DNA of 55,073 bases, from contig CANQMQ010000012.1 of NCBI GenBank assembly GCA_947625025.1, positions 1 through 55,073 on the forward strand, written 5' to 3'. Numbering within the stretch: position 1 is the stretch's first letter; the number at the start of each line of letters is the position of its first letter. Origin of the DNA: an uncultured Clostridia bacterium. GTDB lineage: Bacteria; Bacillota; Clostridia; Christensenellales; Borkfalkiaceae. Below are positions 24,756 through 34,469 of this stretch, in pieces. The notes under the pieces were generated by a model. The model worked only from the letters and a program-made list of their open reading frames with translations, was not told the origin of the DNA and searched no databases. A program made the position numbers and the translations under genes.

Positions 24756-26231
24756 TCACTCCGCTGAAGCGGGATTGGGGTTGTGAGACTTATCGGCATT
24801 CTCGCTCACATGCACGGTGCCGTCTTCAAGAACCTCAAATGTGACGGGCCAACCCATGTTGGGATTGCCGGAATCGTCGTAGCCGATCGAAACCTGCTGC
24901 ACTTCGACCTTGATATTCGCCGTCGAAATTCCGAGTGTTACGAGGTTGCCGCTCAGAAGCCCGATCGTGAAATTGGTGAAATTGTGCTCCTTCACGAGGT
25001 TTCCGAGGCGGATGGTGCCCGAAACTGTGACGTTTTGCACCGTTGCATCCCTCGAGATGTTGCCCGCGAGGAGGCCGTAGAGGCCGCCCTGTTGGCGGGT
25101 CGCCGTGCCGAGGTTGAAGGTGAGGTTCTCGAAGGTGATATACCTGATAGAGGCCGTTGCCTTGAGTTCCCCGAACATGCCGCCTGCGACGTTGGAATTG
25201 GATTGGGTGGAGGTGAGGTTGGAGATCTTCTTCACGCCTCCCTCGCCCACGATGGAGCCCTCGAAGCCCACACTCGAGCCCGGCCAGGATACATTCTTGA
25301 AATCGAGGTCCTTCAAGATCTCGTAGCTCCCCGTTGCGCTGAAACTGCTTGCGAATTGGTTTGCCGTGGAGATGCGGTACCACGTTCCTTCCCGCCATTC
25401 GGTGTAGACGGGCATGACCATGTTCGAGGAAGTGCCCCTTTCTTTATCGATCACCCCCGTGTGCACGATGGTCTCCTGCGTGCGGGTGAGGAGCTTATCT
25501 TTGGCGTACGGCAACGTCTTTGCTTCATCCTGATAGAGCGCGGTGAGGCTGTAATTCTCCCGTTTGGGGACGCCGCCCATCGTCAGCTCTCCCGTACCCG
25601 CATTCCAATTCGGAACGGCGAGCGTCTGGGAGATCTGCGTATACGAACCGTACTTCTCCCACTCCCCTGCCGATTTCTCATAATAGAAATCGTAGGTGTA
25701 TCCGGGTGCCCATGCGGCATACAGGGTGAGCTCGTAGGAGGTGTTGCCCTCCTCATCCGTGACTTCGGTGAGATCGGGCATCGTGAGCTTGTTGACGGAG
25801 TAGCCGTCCTTGAATTCCCACAGCCCTTCGTAGACATACCCCTGCTCTTCGGCCTCGCACGGCTCCCCTTCATCGTTTAAGGGGTTCCCGCTTGCATCCA
25901 CCCGCGGCGTCCGCTTGGAGTACCAACCGATGAGGTTGTACCCCGTGCGGTTCACCGTGGAATTCTCGGCGGGCGTCCTGCCGCGCACGTCAGACCCCGG
26001 CTCGAGCAGACGGGCAATGCCCTTTTCAACGTCCTCTGATTTCAATACGTCTACGATGTCTATTTTGCCGTTACCGAAGGAGCCGCCCGTTGCATCGTAG
26101 CGGACCTTCACGTCGCTGCCGTGGGAGTGGAGCAAGGGATACGGGTTCCCGCCCGCAGCACAGGCACCGAGGGTGGCCGCCGCCAACGAAGTCAGCGCCA
26201 GAACGGCGATAAGTTTGGTCTTTCTCTTCAT
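24756..26231 (-). CDS. Surface lipoprotein with InlB-type repeat and beta-helix-like region
   Basis: A 491-residue exported protein with a lipoprotein signal ending LGAC (Cys24). Residues about 40-110 and 150-190 resemble the Listeria-Bacteroides (InlB B / Flg_new) repeat: VKVRYDATGGSFG, then GYNLIGWYSKR, and later LYAAWAPGYTYDFYYEK. Residues about 290-430 are rich in short Asn/Thr/Gly beta-strands (LKDLDFKNVSWPGSS, GLYGLLAGNISRDATVQNVTVSG), a GLUG-like or right-handed beta-helix pattern. No catalytic motif is visible, so a binding or adhesive role is likely. It starts only 3 bp after the giant protease gene. Confidence 0.85.
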   Translation of the reverse strand: MKRKTKLIAVLALTSLAAATLGACAAGGNPYPLLHSHGSDVKVRYDATGGSFGNGKIDIVDVLKSEDVEKGIARLLEPGSDVRGRTPAENSTVNRTGYNLIGWYSKRTPRVDASGNPLNDEGEPCEAEEQGYVYEGLWEFKDGYSVNKLTMPDLTEVTDEEGNTSYELTLYAAWAPGYTYDFYYEKSAGEWEKYGSYTQISQTLAVPNWNAGTGELTMGGVPKRENYSLTALYQDEAKTLPYAKDKLLTRTQETIVHTGVIDKERGTSSNMVMPVYTEWREGTWYRISTANQFASSFSATGSYEILKDLDFKNVSWPGSSVGFEGSIVGEGGVKKISNLTSTQSNSNVAGGMFGELKATASIRYITFENLTFNLGTATRQQGGLYGLLAGNISRDATVQNVTVSGTIRLGNLVKEHNFTNFTIGLLSGNLVTLGISTANIKVEVQQVSIGYDDSGNPNMGWPVTFEVLEDGTVHVSENADKSHNPNPASAE

Positions 26232-26234
26232 AAT

Positions 26235-29200
26235 TTACTCTCCGTCGCCCGTATTATCGTTGCCATCCGTCTCCTCGGGCTCTTCGGGGGTTTCTAAGGG
26301 CTCTTCGCTCGCTTCGGTCTCATCGGAGGTCGTCTCATCGGAGGTCGCCTCATCGGAAGTCGTCTCATCGGAAGCTGCCGTTTCATCGGAAGTCGTCTCA
26401 TCGGAAGCTGCCGTTTCATCGGCATCTTCGGAAATTTCTTCCTCCTCCGTTTGGTTACGCTTTGCGAGCGTAACCGCCCAAGCGGTCGCAAAGGCGATTG
26501 CCGCGACGCCGAATACGCCGACGAAGATTGCAAGCACGATCTTTACGATGTCGTTCTGCGTTTCGGGCGTGGGCTCTTCGGGTGTTGTGGGTTCGGCTCC
26601 GCCTTCGAGGAACTTGATGGTGTTCTCTGCGGAGGTCAGCTTCTCGTAATTGGTGACGAGGGCCTGCTGTTCGGTCTCGGTGATCTGGTTATACAGCGCC
26701 CGTGCGGCCTCGACCGCCGTCTTATCGTTGAGAGTGATGGAGGCGGGCAGGGCATCGATGGCGTCAATTACCTGCAGGGTGAGTTGGCGGGGTGCCGCAG
26801 CGCCGTCGAGTACCTGCGAGAAGTACTGCCGCATGATGAAGGAATCGTAACCCGTTCCGTTCTTCGGGCGCACCATCACGATGTTGCCGATGTCGTTGCT
26901 GCCGATGCGATCCTGGAAGGTCGCTCCGTAGAAGATGACGGGCGCCCACGTCTTATAGGCTTCGTTTACGGGGAGCTTTTCAACCATGTAACGCTCGATC
27001 TGCTCCTCCGTGATGTCCTCATCGGAAAAGAAGGGGGCATATGCTGCGCCGAGCTTGAAGTAATCCTCATCGTAGACCTCTTCGAGGGCAGGAGCCTGCA
27101 CGCTCTTGAAGGTAACAATGCCGAGCTTCTTGGCGCCGTAGAAGGCCCTATCGCCGATGGCGCTCACATAGAGGGAGAGCTCGACGGAGACGAGGTTTTG
27201 GCTACCCATGAAGGCACCCGCTGCGATGCGGCCCACCTTCACCCGTTCGGTGTACGTGCTCTCGTTGCCCTCTGCATCTACCTTTGTGAAGGTGTAGTCG
27301 CCGTTGGCAACGGTGAACTCCCGTGCCGTATCCGCGATGGGATAGGTGATGAGAACGTAGTTGCCCGAGGCCATCTTGCAATACAGGGCGCCGTCGATTA
27401 CCTTTACGGTATCGCTGATCTGGAAGGTGTATGCCGTCTCTTCGCCGACCTTCTTGCCGTTGAACTTGATTTCCTGCGTCTTGCCGAACTTCTGAAGGCT
27501 GCAGCCCGCGAAGGGATTATCGCCGAGCCCTGTGAGGTTGCTTCCGAGGGTGACGTGCTCCACGCCGCTGTTGTTGAGGAAGGCGTATTCGCCGATGTAG
27601 GTTGCGGCGGAGAGGTTGAGTGTATCCGTGAGCGAAGCATTGGCGAATGCGCTTGCTCCGATGGAAGTTGCGCCCTCGAGACCCGTGATAGTCTTAATGG
27701 CCTTTCCGTATTCGAATGCGCCGTCTCCGATGGTGACGCCTGCCTTGAAGGCTACGGAAGCGAGCGTTCTATCCTTGAGCCCTTCGGCTTTCTCGTTCTC
27801 CTGAAGGTCTGCGATGTCTGCAAAGGCACCTGCGCCGATGGAATCAAAGCTTGCGGGAAGGCTCGTGATTTGGATGCGCTTGGGATCCTTGAAGTAGCCG
27901 TCCTCCGCTTTCTGCTCTGAATCGATCGTGCCGTAGACGGTCGTTGCAAACGCTTGGGCACCGATTTGCTTGATGCCGCCCCACGTGATGTTGGAGAGCT
28001 GGGTGCCGTAGAAGGCGCCGTCCGCTACGCGGGTAACTTCCTCCCCGAAGGTGACCGAAGTGAGGGTATCGACGTAGGCGAACGCCCCTGCCCCGAGTGC
28101 GGGGGTAGATTCGGTCTCTTTGAGGGCGGTGAGGTTGACGGAAGTCAACTTCGGCGCATGGGAGCCCGCGATGAAGAATTCAGACAAATCCGCGAGGGAA
28201 ACCTCAGTTGCGCTCGTGATGTCACCTGAATAGAGGAGTACCTCGATCGGCTCTCCCGAGAAGGCGCTTGCCCCTACCGAGGTGGCCAAGGAGAGGTCGA
28301 TCGCCGTGAGCTTTTCGCAGTTGTAGAAGGCGTAATCCCCAACCGAGACGGGCTGCCCCGTGACGGTTGCAAGGAGCATTTGATTCTCGAAGGCACTCTC
28401 GCCCACCGTGACGTTGCTGCCGAGCGTAACCGTGGTAAGCCGTGCGTTGGGTGCAACCAATTGGACGCGGAACACGTCGCCGAAGTTGGCCTCGTTGTCC
28501 AACACGTGCCTGAGATTTGCGGCAAAGGCGCTCGCGCCGAGCGTTGCGCCGTCCCCTACCGTAAGCGAGGTGATGGGGCAATTTGCGAAGGCGCCCTCGC
28601 CCACCGCCGTATTCTCGGGAATGTTTACGGCATCCCGAAGGGAGGTGCTATAGAAGGCATAGTTTCCGATGGAGGGATCGGTGCCGAGGCCGGGCATCGC
28701 CGAAAGGTTGCTGTACGCAAACGCATAGGCGCCGATTTCGGTGAGCGCACCGAGGGTGAAGTTACGGATGTTCGAATCGTAGAAGGCGTAGTCGCCCAAC
28801 TTGGTGACCTTCGAAAGGCTGACCGTCGTCAAATTGGTGCCCGCGAAGGCGCCCTCGCCAACCGAAGTTGCGTCTGCATCGGTGAACGTACCCGTGACAC
28901 CGGGCGCAACGAGGATGATCTCCTTCTCGCTGCCGCTCGTCTTTGCAATCGACTTGCCGTTTTGATCGGTCGTGAGGAATTCGTTGCCGCTTGCGACATT
29001 GAAGGAAGTCAGGCTCGTGCAACCGCCGAATGCGTTGACGCCGACGGACTGCACGTCCTTGCCGAGCGTGACGCTCGAAAGTTTGGTGCAGTTTTCGAAC
29101 GTGCTATCGGGGATGGCGTCTGCATTGATGTTGACGCTCGTCAGCTGTGCATTGTCCGCGAATGCGCCCTCGCTCAGCTTGAGCTTGGAGGCGTTGACGG

Positions 29201-32200
29201 TGATGCCGATGAGGTTGGTGCCCGCAAAGGCATCCGAACCGATGGACATCGTCGTAGCGGGCAACACGAGATTCGTCAGCTTGGTACCGTAGAATGCCCT
29301 GTTGCCGACGCCGATGAGCTCTCCGCCCAAGGCGCCGAGGAAGTCTACGTTGTACAGCCCGACATTCTCGTAGCCGAGGATGGCATGGGTAGTTTCATCG
29401 CGGATGGTGCCGGGGCCGAAGGCATTCTCATTGATGAATTGCACGTGGTCGAGGTTGATCTTCCAGAGGTTGGTGCAGCCCATGAATGCGCCTGCCGCGA
29501 TCTTATTGCAGGTGGTGGGGAGCACGACTTCTTCCAGGCCCTTCATGCCCGCAAAGGCATACATGCCGATGGTCTTTACGCCTTCGGGAATGATGACTTT
29601 TCTTACGTCCTCATTTTCGCCGAGATACCATGCCTTGCTCGTGTAGGGATCCTCTTCGGTGATGGGATCGCCGGGGTCCTTCGGGATGAAATCGTAATGC
29701 GAGAACGCATATTCCGAAATATCGGTGAATTCGAGGGAGGCGGGGATGGCTACGACGTTGTGCTCCACTTCGCCCGTTTCGGGATTCGTCCAATCATAGC
29801 CGCCGCCGCGGTAGCCCGTAAGGTAGGGGCCGTTGCGCTCGTAGGGATTCTTGACGGTGATCATGATGGTGCGTTCGTAGAAGGTGCTCTTATCGTTTAC
29901 GTAGACGCTGACGGAGACCGAACCCGTGCCCTCTGCAACGGCGGTGATTTGGCCGTTGTCGCTGATGGTGGCGATGTTGGGCGTATTGGAGGTGAATCTT
30001 ACCTCGGTATCATCGGGGAAGAACTCTGTAATTTCGTATTCGAGCGTGACCTGCTCCGTGGGGAACATGGAGAGGTGATACATCGTCGCGTTGGCGGAGA
30101 AATCGGTATGATAGCCCGTCTGGCTGATGTCGCGGTCCTCATAGGTGGGATAGTAGAAGGCCTTATCCGTCGTGTAGCCCGTGATGCGGAATGCGTCTAC
30201 GGTGGGGGCATCGTATCTCACGTACCCCTCATCCCCCTCTCCGAGCACGTGCACGGTGAGCGTGGCAAGCGGATCTGCGGAGGGGGTGCCGTTTTCGAAC
30301 GTCACGTCTGCGGCGTAGGCGGAGACGGTCGCATCGCCCTTTGCAAGGGGCAACAGTTTGCCGTTGACGATGCGCACGACATCCTCATTCGAGGAGACAT
30401 ACTGCACCGTCTCCCTCCATTCGGTGGCGGGATAGACCTGCGGTTCGAGGGTGTAGACCTCGTTGGGGCTGAGCGTAACCGTGCTGTCCTCTTCGGTGAA
30501 GTAGAGATACTTCACGTCGTCGGGCAGGCTCACCTCGTACATGCCCTCGTTCATCGCATAGTCGTAGAGAATGACGAGGAAGTCGTTCGGGGTGGTGGAA
30601 TTGCGCATCTGCTCAAGGTGATCGGTGAGCTCGTAGGTGACGACGCTCGTCGAATTGAATTCGGAGAAGATGGGCGTGGGCGTGAGGGAGAGGGCCTCGA
30701 GGGCGACCTCGAAATTCTCAGGACCCACATAGGGAATGACTTGCCCTACCTGCATCGCCTGTGCATAATGATTATCATATATATAGAAGCGCGCGTAGAG
30801 CCTGTTCTTCTTATTGGTACGGTCGTACTCGGTGTAGAACTCGACGTTCTCCAAGACGGGAGCGGAGAAGTCTACCGTGAACGGGAACTCGAAGGTCCTT
30901 CTCAGGTTGTGGGCCACGCCGCCGTCGCCGTAGTCGAGCACCGCCTCCGCACGGAAGAGATACTGCGTGTTGTTCTTGAGGCCGAAATCGGCCACTCTGA
31001 AATCGACTTCCGCATAGGAAGGGCTGGCCTGGAACGCCTTGCGCTGCCCCTCCTTTACTTTGGTCCAAATGACTTCGCCCGTCGTCGTATCCGTGATCGA
31101 CATGTTGAAGTAGCGTGCACCGCGGAGGAGACCCGCATAGAGCCCATAGATACGGTTGACGCCCGTAGTATCGTTGGTGAGGGCGATGTGATCCCGCGTC
31201 GCGGAGATCTTGGTGCCGCTGCCATCCTGATTGAAGGCATAGGCGCCGAGGTAGGAGATGTACTCATCTTCGAGGCCGCCGACGGGGGTCGTCGGGAAGA
31301 TATCGGCGAGCGTCTTATCGAGCAAATCAATGGAGTCGTCGAGCTCATCCCGGTTGGTCTCAAAGTAATCGAGGTCGAAGGCGGGCGCCTGCGTCCAATC
31401 GCCGTAGAAGGCGAGGTAGGGAACGTTGAGCGCAATGCCGCTTGCATCCGTGGGAGCGAGGGTAACGTAGCCCTCGACATACATGCCGTTTGCGAAGGTG
31501 TAGAGGGTGTTGCCGTTGGCATCGACGCGGTCTGACGACTGGTCGAGATACTGCTTATCGGAATCCCCGAGCTGAATGCGGACGGTGACGGTCGCGGTGC
31601 CGCCCGTGGGCACGGTTACGGTGTTTTGGTTCTGCGAACCGTTCCCCTCCACTTTAATTACGGTAACCGTTGCGCCGTCGAGGAGATACCCCTCCTGCGT
31701 GACGACCTGGTCACCCTTGCTCGTTCTCGTCTCACTCACGCCCTCCGTCATGGCTATGGCATCGACGTTGTAGGTGAGGGGGCCGCTTCCGAGGGCATTG
31801 ACGATGTTGAACTTCAGATCGTAGACGCCCGTCTTTTCGGGGTCGTCGCCGTATTCGATCTTCGCCTTATCGATGGTGGTATTGGTGAAGCGGGAGCCGC
31901 CGTCGTAGAGGTGTTCGTTGTCTACCCGCTCGAAGCCCTGGATGAAGGCGGGAGAGGTGGTAGCCTTGGTGAGGTTGGCGAGGCCTGCGCCCTGCTTTCT
32001 CACCGAATACGGAAGGCCGTTTACATTGTAGGCGATGTCCGCGGTGGACATCATGAGTTGGTTGACGTATGCGATCCTCTGCTGAGGCTGTAAATTCGGG
32101 AACTTGGAATCGACGTATTGGCGGATGAGCGCCGTGAGGCCCGCCTGGTTGGGGGAAGCCATCGAAGTACCCGAGAGCCTATCGTACCGCTGGCCGGGGA

Positions 32201-34058
32201 CGGAGGAGAGAATTTCTCCGCCGTGTGCCGTGATCTCGGGCTTGATGCGAAGATCGGGCGTGGGGCCCCAGCTCGAGAAGTCAGACATGAACGGGCCCGC
32301 TTCCTGTGCACGGCTCACGTGGATGAATCCCGAGGGCTGTGCGGCGAGGAGCTTGCCGTTGTCCTGCGAAATGGAGCAGACGGCGCCGTTGATGGAACCG
32401 ACCGTCATGGTGATGTCACCCGAGACGTTGTTGTAGATGATGATGCCTGCGGCGCCCATCGTGTTGATGGCGATGCGCGCCTTCTCTTCGAAGGTGTTGT
32501 CGCCACGGCTGACGAGGGCGATCTTGCCCTTGATCCTCTCTTCGTACCCCGTGTAGTCCGCAATCCTGCCGACGCCCGGGATGGTGATGTATTCGATGTC
32601 TGCTTCCTGCGTCCCTTCGGGGAGGATGTCGTTGACGAAATCCTTCTCCTTGGAGGCCGCATCGTAGGCCTCCGTGAAGTACATAATGGTATCGTTGAAT
32701 TTGAGGTAAGGCGTCTTGACGCCGCTGATGGAGGCGACGGAGAGCGCCGCATTGTAGGTGGAAGGGGTACCGACCGTCGCCGTATCGGGGTTGGTGGTGA
32801 GGTCGAGGTTGCCGTTCTTTTCGGAGTTGAAGCCGGAGTTGTAATCGTTGGAGGCGGCGACGACGAGGCTGATGCCTGCATTCGTGATGTCGTCGTATAC
32901 GTATGCCTGCCGCTGATCGGTCTCCACCGAGAAGCCCGCGGAGCTGCCGAGGGACATGTTGATGACGTCTACGCCGAGGCGTACGCAGTCCTCGAGAGCG
33001 GCGAGCAGCCACGTCCAACGGGCGCCCGATTCGGTATCCGAGAACACCTTCATGATGGCGAGCTGTGCATTGGGTGCGACGCCCACGATCTCGGGGTCCC
33101 CTACCTTATTTTTCTTGGAGCCGACGTTGTTGCCCGCAATGACGCCCGCGACGTGCGTACCGTGCTCCTCGCTCAGGGGGTAGACATCGGTATCGGCATC
33201 GGCGTAGTCGTACGCATAGGGAACTTTGACGTTCATATATACGTTTGCGGCGTTGAGCCCGCGGGTCATTTCCGCGGCGCGGAGCCCCTTCGTATTGATC
33301 GTCGTCTGCACCGTATCGCGGGTGAAGGTCTCCTGCCCTTTGAAGAGTTCGGGGTCGAATACGGAGTGGGCGTAGTCGAGGCCGGTATCGAGCACGGCGA
33401 CGACGGTGCCCGTGCCGTCGTATTCGGATTCGGAGCTATCGAAAATACCCGTATCATATACTTTGACGTCGTTGGTGACGACCTTCGTCTCGCAGACGGC
33501 GTATTCCTCGCTGATGTAGGCAAAGGCATCCGTCCCCTCGAGGGCGGCGGAGAGGGCTGCGAAGTCTCCCGCCTTGGCTACCACTTCGAATCCGCCGAAG
33601 AAGGCGTCGTAAGAACTGCCGTAGGTGAACTTCACCCCCGTCTTTTCGAGGAGGCGCTTGGCAGCAAAGTTCTTATCCTCGATCTCGCGCGTGATGGCCT
33701 GTGCCGCAGAGGAGGCGGCATAGGAAGAGACGTCCGCATAGCGGGAGACCCCGCGCTGTGCGTTGTATGCGGAGACGATGCCCTTCTCCTTCGTCTCGAC
33801 GACGATGGAAATTTCATCGTTTTCCTTGAGCCCGTCGGGGAGCTTCTTCACGACGGATCCGTCGTACGCGGCAGACCGCCCCGTATCGATGGAGCGGGTG
33901 TACGGCGAAACGACAGGCGTCTCGGCGGCAGTAACGTTCTCACTGCTCGCGAAGCTGCCCACGGCGGGCAGGATCTGGGAAGTGAGCAACAGCCCCGAGG
34001 AGAGTACGAGGGCGGCGCCGAGCGCCACCGCTTTCACCTTTTTTGCGTTCTTGGTCAT
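26235..34058 (-). CDS. Giant membrane-anchored subtilisin-family (S8) protease with PA, Big and leucine-rich-repeat regions
   Basis: A 2607-residue surface protease. ATG at 34058 follows GAGGA at 5 bases; the longer frame is not supported. After a signal peptide (about 1-38) and a prodomain-like region comes a lactocepin-type S8 domain: Asp224 in VLDTGLDYAH, His299 in HGTHVAGVIAG, Ser632 in LSGTSMASPNQAG, all intact. A protease-associated (PA) domain lies between His and Ser (IKGKIALVSRGDNTFEEKA). Then Fn3-like and two Big_2-like domains (VSVYVND near 1440), followed by some two dozen BspA-type leucine-rich repeats (VKTIGMYAFAGMKGLEEVVL) over about 900 residues. A C-terminal transmembrane helix and an acidic tail of tandem SDETT units end it; there is no LPXTG. 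It is the first gene of the operon. Confidence 0.95.
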   Translation of the reverse strand: MTKNAKKVKAVALGAALVLSSGLLLTSQILPAVGSFASSENVTAAETPVVSPYTRSIDTGRSAAYDGSVVKKLPDGLKENDEISIVVETKEKGIVSAYNAQRGVSRYADVSSYAASSAAQAITREIEDKNFAAKRLLEKTGVKFTYGSSYDAFFGGFEVVAKAGDFAALSAALEGTDAFAYISEEYAVCETKVVTNDVKVYDTGIFDSSESEYDGTGTVVAVLDTGLDYAHSVFDPELFKGQETFTRDTVQTTINTKGLRAAEMTRGLNAANVYMNVKVPYAYDYADADTDVYPLSEEHGTHVAGVIAGNNVGSKKNKVGDPEIVGVAPNAQLAIMKVFSDTESGARWTWLLAALEDCVRLGVDVINMSLGSSAGFSVETDQRQAYVYDDITNAGISLVVAASNDYNSGFNSEKNGNLDLTTNPDTATVGTPSTYNAALSVASISGVKTPYLKFNDTIMYFTEAYDAASKEKDFVNDILPEGTQEADIEYITIPGVGRIADYTGYEERIKGKIALVSRGDNTFEEKARIAINTMGAAGIIIYNNVSGDITMTVGSINGAVCSISQDNGKLLAAQPSGFIHVSRAQEAGPFMSDFSSWGPTPDLRIKPEITAHGGEILSSVPGQRYDRLSGTSMASPNQAGLTALIRQYVDSKFPNLQPQQRIAYVNQLMMSTADIAYNVNGLPYSVRKQGAGLANLTKATTSPAFIQGFERVDNEHLYDGGSRFTNTTIDKAKIEYGDDPEKTGVYDLKFNIVNALGSGPLTYNVDAIAMTEGVSETRTSKGDQVVTQEGYLLDGATVTVIKVEGNGSQNQNTVTVPTGGTATVTVRIQLGDSDKQYLDQSSDRVDANGNTLYTFANGMYVEGYVTLAPTDASGIALNVPYLAFYGDWTQAPAFDLDYFETNRDELDDSIDLLDKTLADIFPTTPVGGLEDEYISYLGAYAFNQDGSGTKISATRDHIALTNDTTGVNRIYGLYAGLLRGARYFNMSITDTTTGEVIWTKVKEGQRKAFQASPSYAEVDFRVADFGLKNNTQYLFRAEAVLDYGDGGVAHNLRRTFEFPFTVDFSAPVLENVEFYTEYDRTNKKNRLYARFYIYDNHYAQAMQVGQVIPYVGPENFEVALEALSLTPTPIFSEFNSTSVVTYELTDHLEQMRNSTTPNDFLVILYDYAMNEGMYEVSLPDDVKYLYFTEEDSTVTLSPNEVYTLEPQVYPATEWRETVQYVSSNEDVVRIVNGKLLPLAKGDATVSAYAADVTFENGTPSADPLATLTVHVLGEGDEGYVRYDAPTVDAFRITGYTTDKAFYYPTYEDRDISQTGYHTDFSANATMYHLSMFPTEQVTLEYEITEFFPDDTEVRFTSNTPNIATISDNGQITAVAEGTGSVSVSVYVNDKSTFYERTIMITVKNPYERNGPYLTGYRGGGYDWTNPETGEVEHNVVAIPASLEFTDISEYAFSHYDFIPKDPGDPITEEDPYTSKAWYLGENEDVRKVIIPEGVKTIGMYAFAGMKGLEEVVLPTTCNKIAAGAFMGCTNLWKINLDHVQFINENAFGPGTIRDETTHAILGYENVGLYNVDFLGALGGELIGVGNRAFYGTKLTNLVLPATTMSIGSDAFAGTNLIGITVNASKLKLSEGAFADNAQLTSVNINADAIPDSTFENCTKLSSVTLGKDVQSVGVNAFGGCTSLTSFNVASGNEFLTTDQNGKSIAKTSGSEKEIILVAPGVTGTFTDADATSVGEGAFAGTNLTTVSLSKVTKLGDYAFYDSNIRNFTLGALTEIGAYAFAYSNLSAMPGLGTDPSIGNYAFYSTSLRDAVNIPENTAVGEGAFANCPITSLTVGDGATLGASAFAANLRHVLDNEANFGDVFRVQLVAPNARLTTVTLGSNVTVGESAFENQMLLATVTGQPVSVGDYAFYNCEKLTAIDLSLATSVGASAFSGEPIEVLLYSGDITSATEVSLADLSEFFIAGSHAPKLTSVNLTALKETESTPALGAGAFAYVDTLTSVTFGEEVTRVADGAFYGTQLSNITWGGIKQIGAQAFATTVYGTIDSEQKAEDGYFKDPKRIQITSLPASFDSIGAGAFADIADLQENEKAEGLKDRTLASVAFKAGVTIGDGAFEYGKAIKTITGLEGATSIGASAFANASLTDTLNLSAATYIGEYAFLNNSGVEHVTLGSNLTGLGDNPFAGCSLQKFGKTQEIKFNGKKVGEETAYTFQISDTVKVIDGALYCKMASGNYVLITYPIADTAREFTVANGDYTFTKVDAEGNESTYTERVKVGRIAAGAFMGSQNLVSVELSLYVSAIGDRAFYGAKKLGIVTFKSVQAPALEEVYDEDYFKLGAAYAPFFSDEDITEEQIERYMVEKLPVNEAYKTWAPVIFYGATFQDRIGSNDIGNIVMVRPKNGTGYDSFIMRQYFSQVLDGAAAPRQLTLQVIDAIDALPASITLNDKTAVEAARALYNQITETEQQALVTNYEKLTSAENTIKFLEGGAEPTTPEEPTPETQNDIVKIVLAIFVGVFGVAAIAFATAWAVTLAKRNQTEEEEISEDADETAASDETTSDETAASDETTSDEATSDETTSDETEASEEPLETPEEPEETDGNDNTGDGE
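26320..26421. repeat. Tandem 15-bp repeats in the protease tail
   Basis: About seven units close to TCATCGGAAGTCGTC (plus strand) encode repeating SDETT/SDEAA in the acidic C-terminal tail after the transmembrane helix. Near-identical units suggest slippage and a length-variable tail. Confidence 0.85.
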
Positions 34059-34469
34059 ATGGTTCCTCATCTTTGCGAATTTTCCATATCGCGTTTTGTT
34101 CTTTCTATCATCTATTTGTAGCGCACACATACGCGCCTTTATATATGTAGCTTTATGAATTATAACACGAAATTTGCATTCCGTCAACTGCATTTACCCC
34201 CGATTTGGATTTGGGCAAAATTGAAAATTTTTCACAAAAGTATAGCCGAACACTCATTTTATCGGGCAAAAACGGTATTTATTTACGAATTTCACCCTGT
34301 TTTCACCCCAAACGCCCCGTTTTTGGCGATTTCAATTTTTTGTTATAAGCTGTCCTTATAGGGGGTATAAGCAGAGGTTATAATTGCATAATATGCATAT
34401 CTTTATGAGTATTTGCAAACGGCTCTTTTTCACCCGCGGAAAAATGTGTCTTAGCTCCCCCGCCCCCCC
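34059..34469. other. 411-bp AT-rich spacer upstream of the protease operon
   Basis: Contains the protease-operon promoter at 34159-34187 and a leader of about 95 bases. The rest is AT-rich. Near 34340-34378 TTATAAG/TATAAG-type words recur four times (TTATAAGC, CTTATAGG, GTATAAGC, GTTATAAT), and TGCAT-AAT-ATGCA and ATATGCATAT palindromes lie at about 34384-34400. No convincing gene, and no T-run terminator after the minus-strand gene ending at 34470. Confidence 0.6.
34159..34187 (-). promoter_or_regulatory. Sigma-A promoter of the protease/oligopeptide operon
   Basis: Minus-strand TTGACG (34182-34187), 17-bp spacer, TATAAT (34159-34164). One mismatch from consensus. No other good promoter was seen before the terminator at 16664. 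Confidence 0.85.

Noticed and set aside
22334-24844. 836-codon plus-strand frame opposite oppA
   Set aside because: Antisense shadow caused by the codon usage of this GC-rich genome. It starts inside oppA and overlaps the lipoprotein start region; no domain is visible.
28380-31535. 1051-codon open frame on the plus strand opposite the protease gene
   Set aside because: It is the antisense shadow of the giant S8-LRR protease. The minus-strand frame has intact catalytic motifs, repeats and an operon context; the plus-strand translation has no family features and no ribosome binding site.
26235-34193. Start of the giant protease at 34193
   Set aside because: That start lies upstream of the probable transcription start and has no ribosome binding site. 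ATG at 34058 has GAGGA at the right distance and opens directly into a signal peptide.
34155-34361. 68-codon plus-strand frame in the AT-rich spacer upstream of the protease
   Set aside because: It overlaps the minus-strand promoter at 34159-34187, has no ribosome binding site and no plausible composition.
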